Positions 1-9,778 of a stretch of DNA of 64,000 nt are shown here, piece after piece (positions within the stretch are counted from its first letter, which is position 1; each line of letters starts with the position of its first letter). This DNA comes from Nannobrachium achirus. Its lineage: Eukaryota; Chordata; Actinopteri; Myctophiformes; Myctophidae. The translations under genes and the position numbers were made by a program. The DNA lies in the NCBI GenBank assembly GCA_963921795.1, contig OY997659.1, forward strand, positions 21,988,659 to 22,052,658. The letters run 5' to 3'. A model generated the notes under the pieces. It was not told the origin of the DNA. It saw only the letters and a list, made by a program, of their open reading frames with translations, and made no database searches.

Positions 1-66
1 CAGAATGTCTGTGCCATTATCTTTAACATACTGTAAAACCTGCACGCTGCGGTTGCTAGTATAGGC

Positions 67-364
67 CAGGGGTCTTCAACTTTTTCAGGCCAAGGACCCC
101 TTAGTTGAGAGAGAGATGAAGCAGGGACCCCCACAACCTTTTCATAGATTCCATATAGTTTCATCGTTTGATCATCAGTGTATTTTGGATTCATGTCAAC
201 GCCTCGCGCTGCGAGACGTTGTGAGCTTGTAGATCTGCTATTTTTGGCTAAAGTTCTCAGAATAAGGACACTAGGGTTCAAGTTGTTAATATAAAAAGGA
301 TTGGAAGATTTGGAGGACCCCCTATAGTAACTCTGAGTCCTGGACCCCCTGTTGAAGACCCCTG
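67..364. mobile_element. hAT-type MITE with 8-bp target duplication
   Basis: The inverted ends are CAGGGGTCTTCAAC and its complement. The flanking octamers gtataggc (59-66) and ctataggc (365-372) differ by one base. An 8-bp duplication and CAG-type ends are the hAT hallmark. It has no coding capacity and includes one half-hairpin of the GATCTACAAGC family. Confidence 0.75.
197..245. repeat. GATCTACAAGC hairpin family, right arm plus loop
   Basis: Only the right arm is complete: GTTGTGAGCTTGTAGATC followed by TGCTATTTTT. A small GCCTCGCGCTGCGAG loop stem precedes it. It lies inside the hAT MITE at 67-364. Confidence 0.7.
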
Positions 365-616
365 CTATAGGCTATTAATAGGCCTACTGTACATCACTGG
401 TTCCCAAACACTGGGATGGGACCCAGTTGTGGATTGCAGACACATTTTTATGGGTCTCTTAATTTTTGGTTTCCTACATTTTTTTTCTTCATTATTATTT
501 CAAAACATTTTCAAAAAACATTCCCTAAAAAGCTACGATTTTCATGAATTAAAAAAATGAATAATTTTTCTTCTTGGAACGCATTACTACGTATTATTTT
601 GTGCTTTAACTAGGCC
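365..616. other. Degenerate MITE remnants
   Basis: Contains CACTGGTTCCCAAACACTG near 395, a terminus typical of fish hAT MITEs, but no matching second end was found. The rest is AT-rich and unassigned. Confidence 0.35.
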
Positions 617-620
617 TATT

Positions 621-669
621 GAAAAATAGCAGATATACAAGCTGCGAACTTGTAGATCTGCTATTTTTG
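621..669. repeat. GATCTACAAGC hairpin family, collapsed copy
   Basis: Both outer stems remain (AAAATAGCAGAT and ATCTGCTATTTTT) but the loop is reduced to a few bases and the left arm reads GATATACAAGC. Confidence 0.65.
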
Positions 670-691
670 AAAAATCGTGAACATTTGTGAA

Positions 692-822
692 AGTCAGGAA
701 ATGGGGAAAGAGATGGGGAATGACATGTGGCAAAGGTCGTCCGGATCGGGAATCGAACCGGCGACGCCAGCAGGCATCATAGCCTAGTATGTGGTATGCG
801 CCTTGACCACCAGCGGGCGCCC
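692..822 (-). mobile_element. tRNA-derived SINE
   Basis: On the minus strand there is an A-box-like TGGTGGTCAAGG (complement at 801-812), then a B box GGTTCGATTCC (complement at 749-759). It is followed by the fish SINE body (GACGACCTTTGCCACATGTC, then a CCCCATCT-rich run). It resembles a tRNA head but does not fold as a working tRNA. No target duplication is evident. Confidence 0.7.
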
Positions 823-1143
823 TGTCTTTGAATATTTCTAATCCTCAAAAGGTTTTTTGAAAAACCTATGTTTCTTCTCATGTGAAGGACCCCAAAAAAT
901 ATGTGTATTTGGCCACGGACCACTATCTCAAAATATTTAGTTCCAGGGACCCCCAAGAAGCAAAAATTGAGTTACAGAGTTGCAGTGCCGTGCTGTGAGC
1001 TTGTATATCTGCTATGTTTTCAATAGCTAAAGTATAAAATAAGCCCCTCCACCTTGGGCCCTATAGTAAATCAGTCCCACTTTTCCTCCCCTTTTGACGC
1101 CCCTGACCCCAGGACCTCCTTTGGTAAAGGAGACAATAGTTGG
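823..1143. other. Old repeat debris, mostly unassigned
   Basis: Holds fragments such as GGCCACGGACCACTATCTC and CCAGGGACCCCC that resemble ends of the CAGGGGTC/CAGTGGTTC hAT MITEs, plus a half-hairpin at 991-1018 (TGTGAGCTTGTATATCTGC). No gene is seen. Confidence 0.35.
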
Positions 1144-1333
1144 GTTGAATCCGAGCGATGGTCCGTTTCTCAGTGGTTTTGTCAACTATGAAGGTTAAAT
1201 AACAAATTGAGCTCCCATGCCCCTCGCAAAAATGCGGGAAAATCTTTGACAGCCGCTGAAAGTTTGTGTCTCATTCACTTATTATACGCTATACTATAAA
1301 GGAAAAAAAATAACCCCCAAAAATCTGCCTTAA

Positions 1334-1753
1334 AGGAGGACTTCACCACTTTTCAACCTATCTTCATATAATTGGTCCTCACTAAAAAATAGCTTTTTTT
1401 TTTCTTTTTTCTCAGAGGAGGGCTGTGGGCAGGTCAGAAACCCATTGTCTTGTGACATCATTGATTGGGAATCCAAGCTAATAGAAACTGCAGGCTTTCT
1501 ATTCCTGAAAAGTTGCAATGTTAAAGTGGAAGCCATTGTTCTCGCGATAATAAAAATCTAAATATTTCTTTCAAAAATATTGATAATTTCTTTTTTTTGG
1601 GAAAATGATGATGTCACAAGACGATGGATTCTGAACTTCCCACAGCTCTCCTAGGAGACTTGGACCGAGTAGAGAAAAATTGTGCTATTTTATCATGAAC
1701 ATTAGTGAGGACCTATTATATGAAGACAGGTTGAAAAGTGGTGAAGTCCTCCT
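1334..1753. mobile_element. TTAA-flanked MITE (piggyBac- or Kolobok-type target)
   Basis: The inverted ends read AGGAGGACTTCACCACTTTT inward from both sides, with homology continuing to TCAACCT and the ATATAA...GGTCCTCACTAA stretch. TTAA flanks each end exactly (1330-1333 and 1754-1757). The opposite arm of the surrounding palindrome has one TTAA at the same point. It is non-coding. Confidence 0.8.
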
Positions 1754-2060
1754 TTAAGTAGCATGTGAGGGGTCAAACTAGGGGTTTTAAATTATTCTGA
1801 ATCCATTGCAAGCATTTGTTTTGCAAAAAAAAAAGAAAAGAAAAACATTCCTTGGGTTAAAAACAGACTGACAAAACTATAGTTTAGTGATGAGTCATCA
1901 CTTTTCACAGTTTTTTGGGGTCCATTTTTAGCTCAAGGAATGTTTTTCATGCAAAACAAATGCTTGCAATGGATTCAGAATAATTAAAACCCCTAGTTTG
2001 ACCCCTCACATGCTACTTAAAGCAGATTTTTGGGGGTATTTTTTTCCTTTATAGTATAGT

Positions 2061-2894
2061 TGCGACCGTAGGTCGCACTTACTACAGAAAGCTCCACCAG
2101 GTGTCCGTGCGTCAGTCAGTCAGTCCGTCCGTCACACCTCACACGTCACACTTTTGCCCTGCTCATATCTCCGCAACCGTTGCCCCGATCCATGCCAGAT
2201 TTTGCCCACACGCTCCTTACCTGCCAAACTACAACCTCCAAGGACCCCCGGAGCTCCAGGGACCCCCAGCTCCCTCGGGGACCCCCAAGTGTAAAAAATG
2301 AGCACATGTGCAAAAATTACCAAATGACCACCCCAACGGGGCTGCTCACGGGGAATTCCTGGGGACCACCCACTCCTGGTGCTCCAGAACGGATGCAAAA
2401 GTGGTGACGCCCCCAGTGGAGGACCCCCTCCACTGCAGCTCACATAAAATGCCGTAACTCGGCCTAGGAGCGTCCGGGAGAGCCGCGGCCGGTACCTATT
2501 CGTCCGCCAAGGCAACGCGGAGACCCCAACCCTCATTTCTCACATGGCCCTCTTCTAGCGCCACCTTCAGGCCGATTTTCACAACACATTTTTGCCCACT
2601 ACTCCTACAGTTTTGGCCCTAAAATCACGCAAATTGCTACACAATATGTCTACACTCATCCCATCAACATGAATCTGTCCCATATAGCGCCACCTTCAGG
2701 CCGATTTTTAAAAACACATTTTTGGACACTGCTCCTACAGATGTTGCCCTAAAATCACGAAAATCACTACACAGTATGTCTACACTCATGTCATCAACAT
2801 GGCTCAGGAAGATTTTGGAAAAACACATTTTTGCCCTATTTGTGGAGATAAGTGACCTACGGTCGCTTATCTCCCGATTAGGGAGTCTTACTGG
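2061..2894 (+). mobile_element. Helitron2/Helentron-like non-autonomous element, copy A
   Basis: The 5' end is TGCGACCGTAGGTCGCAC, followed by a GTCY microsatellite (GTCAGTCAGTCCGTCCGTC). The core is a tandem repeat of about 120 bp with the landmark AGCGCCACCTTCAGGCCGAT. The 3' end has an inverted copy of the 5' end (GTGACCTACGGTCGC), then the hairpin CTCCCGATTAGGGAG, then TCTTACTGG. Asymmetric terminal inverted repeats plus a 3' hairpin are described for Helitron2/Helentron derivatives. Comparison with the other palindrome arm shows no target duplication beyond one base. It has no Rep/helicase. Confidence 0.75.
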
Positions 2895-3069
2895 TGTATA
2901 GTAAGCGAATGAGACACAAACTTTCAGTGGCTGTCAAAGATTTTACCCGCATTTTTGCAAGGGTCATGGGAGCTCAATTTGTTATTTAACCTTCTTGTTG
3001 ACAAAACCACTGAGAAACGGACCATCGCTCTCCACGGTCACAGAAGTATCAGATTCGACCCAACTACAA

Positions 3070-4013
3070 CATGAGATGGCTGCAGGGAAGACCCCTGTTG
3101 TGTGTCAAAGCTCTCCCCCCAGCAACACCATGCTGAAGATGCATCGTCTTGGCCTCGACCACTGTTTGTCTTGATCCGGTGGACCCAATTCTATTCTTAA
3201 CGAGCCATATCAATCACTATACTGTAGGAATGAAAATGTCACATAACAAGAGTTAGTATACTGCTTTTGGAAAACATTCCGCTGCGGAAGAGAAATGAGA
3301 CTTCTGTGTTTTTGAAAAAAAAAGTCGACTTTTTAGCGGTATTTCAGGGGGCACCACAATGAAATGAAACGACAAGGGCTGAGAGAGCAGACACTAACCA
3401 GAACGTTTTGTAGCTCGGGTTCTGTTTGAGAATTGATCTGGACAAAACAATAACAGTTGACTCGGTGGTTCAAACAGTTAGATTTAATTAAATTAATTAA
3501 ACTGCTGGGAAAGAGCTCATGAAAACTCATCAAATTCAATCGCACGTAATTACACTTTTATTGCAATGTTATGGGTGGTTTGTGTGATATTGGTGTAAGC
3601 CTTCACACAAAACAGTCAGAGTCAATCACCCAATAATGCCTTTTTATGGGCTGTCGTATTAGGCTGGATTCAGTCATTGTGCACAACAGCCAAACAGTTA
3701 TGTTTGTGTCACAATCTGAATATTGAACACATTCCTCACAAACCAAAGCGCCTTGGAAGTAATAAAACCATTGTACAATAAGAAATCTCTTGTTTTTTGT
3801 GGCCAGTAGAGACAACATTACAGTAAATGCAGCCAATTTGGTTCACTGGTATCTTTGGTTCGGGCAAATAATAGGAAAATAATTTGAAATATTATTTGTT
3901 TCAAAGAATGTCAAACATTTAAAACAAAATACCTGATCATGCACTCGCCACAGTTACTGTCCATCATTACAATGTTTGAAACACTGCACCCGTGGGTCTC
4001 AAAGTGTCCGGGG
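3070..4013. other. Intergenic, no assigned feature
   Basis: AT-rich DNA with no recognisable gene, RNA or repeat family. The short open frames on the minus strand have no family resemblance. Confidence 0.4.
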
Positions 4014-4349
4014 CAATAAGCCCTATTCACGGCCCGCCCACTCAGCAAATTTCTCAGCAACTTCCTGGTGCTGACGTCAGTTTAGAAGGGGAAACTATAA
4101 CAGAAATTGCTGGTCTTAAAGCCAACAAATCATTATTTCGAACGGTAAAGTAAATTATAACGCTTTGTGCCTTTTACTATCTTGTGTTCTTGATCATACT
4201 ACCCGTATTTTATACTGTACTATTCGGAAATTGCATTAAATTAGCGATTTCTGTGTTAACTCTATGGGCTTAGCAGGGTTTTACCCCTTCAAAACGTGAC
4301 TTCAGCACCGGGGGGATGCTGAGTGGGCGGGCCGTGAATAGGGCTTATT
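4014..4349. mobile_element. TIR/foldback MITE, AATAAGCCCTATTCACGG ends
   Basis: The left end AATAAGCCCTATTCACGG and following GCCCGCCCACTCAGCA match the inverted right end over 33 bases. Weaker arm similarity continues inward for about 100 bp (GTGCTGACGTCAGT with ACTTCAGCAC). No clear target duplication was found. It is non-coding. Confidence 0.7.
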
Positions 4350-4379
4350 CTCGCTATTTCTACGTGTCATTATTTCGAC

Positions 4380-4530
4380 TAAGGGTTAGGGTTAGGTTAA
4401 GGCATAGTTTTACTCAGGTTAGGGTAAGGGTTTGGGTTAGGTTTAGGCATAGTGGTTAGTGGTTCACCAGCATCGGCAGGTTAGCATTTCACCAGGTTAA
4501 CGTTCAACCGCGTCAACAAAGGCAACACGG
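4380..4530. repeat. Telomere-like degenerate core (AGGGTTAGG) with GGCAGGTTAGC
   Basis: Contains AAGGGTTAGGGTTAGG, then GGGTTTGGGTTAGG, and a downstream GGCAGGTTAGC/TTCACCAGG segment. The same blocks recur at 39.46-39.6 kb (inverted) and 54.1-54.2 kb. It is too degenerate to be a true telomere repeat array. Confidence 0.6.
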
Positions 4531-4727
4531 AAGTCACACGTAATGAGCTTCATTAGACTTGCAGGACCTCACAGGTGCCGCAAAGACGGCCTGAGTTCAT
4601 CCGTCTGTGTTGTGTGTTGCAGTTTGTGTTTTTATTTCTTTATTGCACAGATGCTCTCCTAGTCCTAGATAACTTCTTATTATTATAATTTTTTGTAACA
4701 ATGTGCTAATAAAACTAAAAACTAAAC

Positions 4728-5104
4728 TGTAATCTACAATGTGACCCCCAAAAGAATCATATTTGAACTGGGGACCACCCACCCAGACAAGCACTAAGAG
4801 TTGTGGCATTACAGTACATTTTCTATAACATAGTTCTATTGTGAAAATAGCAGATCTACATGCTCACAACGCCTCGCAATGCAAGGCGTTGCGAGCATGT
4901 AGATCAGCTATTTTCAAAGTTTCTGCCTCAAATATTTGAGAATTTGGCCAATGTTTAATTTGTCATGTTAGAGAAAGTCCTTAAATTGTCACTTTAGAAA
5001 TGTGCAGATATCCTCTATACACTAAAACTTTTTGTTGGTTTGTTTACTGTTGAGTGAGAAAACAGTGTTTCACCTGGGGACACCGAACAGGTTGAGAAGC
5101 ACTG
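4728..5104 (-). mobile_element. CAGTGGTTCTCAACC-type hAT MITE, inverted copy
   Basis: This is the reverse-orientation relative of the copies near 17.2 and 17.9 kb. It ends in GGTTGAGAAGCACTG on the right and shares TTTGTTGGTTTGTTTAC, the AATGTTT...TGTCA block and GTGACCCCCAAAA. The left end is eroded. It carries a full hairpin at 4842-4915 at the same internal site as the 17.2-kb copy. Confidence 0.7.
4842..4915. repeat. GATCTACAAGC hairpin family, full palindrome
   Basis: Near-perfect stem: GAAAATAGCAGATCTACATG pairs with CATGTAGATCAGCTATTTTC, with an inner GCCTCGCAATGCAAGGCG stem. It is the cleanest complete copy in the window. Confidence 0.8.
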
Positions 5105-5298
5105 ATCTGCAGCACAAGCAGCCCTTATTGTGCGCAGCTCACCCAGAGAGTTAATCTTCCAGTTAAGTTCGCTTATCTCGGTAATGAAGCTTATTCTGTT
5201 CGACCTTATCTGTGGGATAACATAGAATGTTCTTAGTAGTCGTTATGACTACTGACTGTCAAGTTGGCACCACACAGTAAAGGGGCCTCCGTCCTCAT

Positions 5299-5342
5299 GT
5301 GCATGCGCGCGAGAGTGTGTGTGTGCGTGCATGCGTGCGTGC

Positions 5343-5378
<36 letters not shown>

Positions 5379-5638
5379 CAAAGAGTTTGTTAATGAATTT
5401 TTCAAAATACATTTTTGTATGTGTGTGTGTGCGTGTGTGTGTGTGCACGTGTGTACGTGCTTGCATTCTTTCACCTCGGCAAAACGGTTCATAATGAGCT
5501 TTACACTGACGTGTCCTAAAGATGAACTGGAGAATCAGGGTAGTTTGACTTGTGAGCTTTTGACATGGCTGCCAGTCAGCATCAAGCCTAGAGCTTCAGC
5601 TGGTACCTGCACAGGATCTCTCTCTCTCTCTCTCTCTC

Positions 5639-5708
<70 letters not shown>

Positions 5709-5716
5709 CCTCTCTC
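5299..5716. repeat. Clustered GT/GA and CT microsatellites
   Basis: GTGTGC/GAGA tracts at 5315-5376 and 5418-5450, then a long CT tract from about 5616 to 5716 broken by C-runs. Open frames across it are low-complexity artefacts. Confidence 0.85.
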
Positions 5717-6039
5717 CCCCCAAGGCAATCTGTTTCATATGACTCTCATGAATGGGGACCCCTAGGGTCAACACCAATAGTATAAGACGTGCTCAAACTC
5801 TGTACTTAATATGTTAACATACAGTAGGAGCAAGTATACACAGTATGTGTGGGTAGAGATACTGTATATAACTGAATGTTGTACTGTACTGTATTTGTAA
5901 ACTATTTTCGGGGGGCTCAATTCTTGACACTGCCGTGCGACGGAGCATAAATTAGGCTTAACTGTTTAGTTATGCAGTGTAAAATTCCTATTAACTGGGT
6001 GAACTGGGAGGGTGAGGTCTTGGGTTTAGGATTAGAGTC

Positions 6040-6141
<102 letters not shown>

Positions 6142-6688
6142 GCGCATGCATGCGTGTGTTTGTGTGTTTGTGTGTGTGTGCGTGCATGCGGGTGGGTGGG
6201 TCTGTGTTGGTGGGCGACTTGTGCGTGCGGCCGCGTGCACGTTCATTGCGTCATTGAATCCATTACATTCCTCAGCCTTGTACTGTATGTCTGAAATACA
6301 TCCAAAGTATGAAGCTTGTGTACATTAAACAGTTCAAGCTAACCTCACAACCCAAACCAATAACAGATTAGTGTGTGGAATCGTTGCTTTCGGAGGGTTT
6401 GACTTTCCCCCCGGCCACAAAATTGATGTCATGCTCGTCAGCTCCCCTCCCGTCTCTGGAGGAAGGCAATGGGAGATGATAGCTGGCCATTGCCAAGTTA
6501 CAAAAGGTTAAAGGTGAAGAAATGCCTCTCCCTGAGATGGTGTTTTCGGAGAGGGCCAGTCAAAGTAGCGCTCACTCCTGGATACTTAGCTGCACGAAAT
6601 CAAACCATGAAGACTTTGGCTCTGTCTCTGTGTTTACCTTACGTTTGTGTCCGCCACAGCCTCCGTCTGTGTCTCTGGCCTCACATCT

Positions 6689-6692
<4 letters not shown>

Positions 6693-6722
<30 letters not shown>
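6693..6722 (-). repeat. LINE-type 3' tail (TTGA)n
   Basis: Seven TTGA/ATTG units followed by ATACTTTATCAGACAGAAAT. This is the reverse complement of the short-unit tails left by L2/Rex-type LINEs in fish. The LINE body to the right is too short or decayed to name. Confidence 0.45.
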
Positions 6723-6724
<2 letters not shown>

Positions 6725-6890
6725 TTTATCAGACAGAAATTAAAAACAGCACGAGGTACAGTCAGACTATATGAGCTAAAAGGGTACCACAAACAAGTCC
6801 TGTATCTTGTATCCATTGTGGTCCTATGTACTGTATTCAATTCATCAGCATAGCATGAAAATAACACCAAAATAATCAACAAATATAAAA

Positions 6891-7071
6891 CACAAGGGGC
6901 CCTATTTTCGTCCATGCTAAACCCCTAAACATCTTTGCTTTATTTTTTTTCTATTTTGAAAAGCATTTTTTAATGGTTCAAATAGCTGATCTACAAGCTC
7001 ACAACGTGTCGACGTAGATCGTCTATTTGAAATATTTTAAAATGCTTTTCAAAATAGGGCCCAATGTGTAC
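6891..7071. repeat. Extended palindrome containing a hairpin-family copy
   Basis: The core (6976-7030) is TTCAAATAGCTGATCTAC paired with GTAGATCGTCTATTTGAA. Pairing extends outward: TTTTGAAAAGCATTTTTTAA with TTTAAAATGCTTTTCAAAA, and GGGCCCTATTTT with AAAATAGGGCCC. The outer stem is locus-specific sequence, not part of the family consensus. Confidence 0.7.
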
Positions 7072-7570
7072 AAGTGTTAGTCTAGCTTTGTCTTTTTTTT
7101 TTTTTTATCTATTCTTAGACTTAAGGATAGCAGTAGTGTTCATTTTCACAGCAAATTTTAATTTAGTTTAGTCATATTTTAGTCATCTGAAAAGTCTAGT
7201 TTTCGTCAACTAAATATCATATGATTTTAGTCAACTAAATCTACTGTTGATTTTGTCGCCAAAAAGTCATTTTGAATTAATATAGATTTCAGCCATAGAT
7301 TAACGTTTGAGATTGTTCAGTTGAGATGATCATCAAATGAAGACATGCACCAAAGGTCAAGTCCAAGGTCACTGAACCAAAAATGATCACTGTGCTACCG
7401 TACAGTGACCTGTGGTTTGACCTTTTGAGCAGCACAACTCTTAACCAAAGAACCTGTGATTTCATCTTTACCAGGGCTGATAGTATCACTTCAGTCACAT
7501 TGGATGGCCTGATCAATAACACGATGTCATCTTACACACGCACGCACGCATGAACACACACACTTCATCT

Positions 7571-7674
<104 letters not shown>

Positions 7675-8367
7675 CTAGTAAGACGCCTCAGGGCAACATG
7701 CGACCTCGCGAGGTCGCGCCAATTCTTGGCCATCTGGCCAGTGATGTATATCGGACCAGTTACTCATATATTGACACCCCTGCATGATAGTCAACAATGT
7801 TATGTCAAAACATGCCCATATATGGGCATTACTAAATATGGGCATTCCCAGATATGTCCTTAATATTGATGACATTGGGACAGGGATCTCCATATATGGG
7901 CATAAAACGTATGTTAATCAGTAAAGCCAAGCAGGGCCTTGGCGAGTTAGGGCCTGGGTTTGATGCCTGGGGATCTCCATATATGAGCATAAGGGGATAC
8001 CCTAACAGGGCATCATCAATGCCCATACTGTATATGGACATTTTATTTATTTTATCCTTTATTAATATATATCCATAAACATATATGGACATATATTAAC
8101 GTTTTCGGGAAAGGTAGGGTGTAAATCAGAGTAAAACAGGCTGTTGGGCCAGTTAGGGATGCTGTAGACTGATCAGGGATCTTCATATATGGGCATAAAA
8201 GGGATTCTGGGGAATACACATACAGGTATATGGACTTTTACATAGGTGATGTCACCTGTGACAAGGGAACCAACATAGATTGTAAAAATGTGTACTGACT
8301 GACTGACTCACACAGACGGAGACAAGCTACGACATTTCTCATGGTAAACTGCGACCTTCAGTCGCAA
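7675..8367 (-). mobile_element. Helitron-like non-autonomous element, CCATATATGG family, short copy
   Basis: Read on the minus strand it starts TTGCGACTGAAGGTCGCAG (8367 leftward) and ends with GCGACCTCGCGAGGTCGC, the hairpin GCCCTGAGGC, then GTCTTACTAG at 7675. CTAG fits the Helitron CTRR rule and the next base is T. The core has several (C)CATATATGGGCATA units and TTTTACATAGGTGATGTCAC, both shared with the copy at 24995-29898. A GACT microsatellite lies near 8297. It is non-coding. Confidence 0.7.
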
Positions 8368-9330
8368 TCAATCTTTCTCACACGTACACAAACTAAGCAA
8401 TGATGGAGAGTTACAGTGGCAGTGATGATCAGAGAACACGGGGCAGCTCAAACCCGAGACCACGGAACATGATATTTAGTCCTACCAGGTCTGATATTAT
8501 CGCATCTACGTCTGGTTCATAACAGACAACCTAATCAGAACCCTTTGAGCAGCTCCCAAAAGGTCATCCGGGTGTTCGGCGTGGGTCAACCTAAAACCCA
8601 TGAAAGCCGAGGATCATGGGAAGCTGCAGTTCTTGGCTTGAGGAGATAGGAACTTCTCTGACAGGTTCTCTTGGAGGATGTTTGCGAACATGGCCGACCA
8701 CCGATACCACAGCAAAAAGCTGCACTCAGTGCCTTCGCTGCATACCCGGGGCCAAGGACATGGCTAGCACACCATGGCCAATGATCTGAACCAGAGAGAG
8801 GGACAGAAAATGGAAGCGTGTGGCCTAAACTTTGGGTTTGTGCTTGACTAAGAGAGACTGTGTGCGTGCGTGTGTGTGTGTGTTTTGTGCATGACTGTAT
8901 AATATGCATGTGTGAGGGCGAGTCTGTGCATGTTTGTGTGTGCAATGCATGCAAGTGTTTCACCAGGCTGAATTGATTACATTTGTTGATAGCGATCAGC
9001 TCGAAAGCCGCTCTGTGCTTTATTGTGTTTGATGTCCGACGAGCATCCAGACGAGGCAACTCGACACGCACATGGCCCGCTAACCGAGGGAGCTCAGCAC
9101 TTGAACACTTGAGTATAATAACACAGGTTCTCATGCACTCTCTCGTGCCAATTTATATTTTGTTGTGTGACCGTTTTGCTCGCTCAATGAAAACAGCAGC
9201 GCAACGCAAACTGGAAATCTGTTGTTTTTGGCGGTACATCACTTTGTGTAGTTCCTGTGTACTGCCAGAAATATGACCCACGGGCACATTATCCTTCAAG
9301 TGTTTCCTTTCATAGATCCGTGTCCACATC
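8368..9330. other. Intergenic, no assigned feature
   Basis: Mixed unique-looking sequence with a short GTGTGT tract near 8870. The 182-codon open frame on the minus strand (8586-9134) has no recognisable domain and reads through this tract, so I do not call it. Confidence 0.4.

Positions 9331-9776
<446 letters not shown>

Positions 9777-9778
<2 letters not shown>

Larger units (their letters stand above)
1144..3069. repeat. Large foldback (palindromic) element hit by two other transposons
   Basis: The left arm (1144-1333 continuing at 1758 to about 1875) pairs with the right arm (about 1910-2060 continuing at 2895-3069). Matching landmarks are GAGCGATGGTCCGTTTCTC, AAATTGAGCTCCCATG, AAAGTTTGTGTCTCATTC, CTTTATAGTATAG and CATTGCAAGCATTTG. 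The left arm is interrupted by a TTAA-flanked MITE and the right arm by a Helitron-like element. Subtracting both leaves arms of about 300 bp around the palindrome GTGATGAGTCATCAC near 1890. The right outer arm carries about 20 extra bases. Confidence 0.8.

Noticed and set aside
692-822. A functional tRNA gene
   Set aside because: A and B boxes are present but no cloverleaf or anticodon stem forms, and a SINE body follows.
8586-9134. 182-codon minus-strand frame
   Set aside because: No recognisable family; includes a CA-tract-derived stretch, and nothing suggests splicing or conservation.
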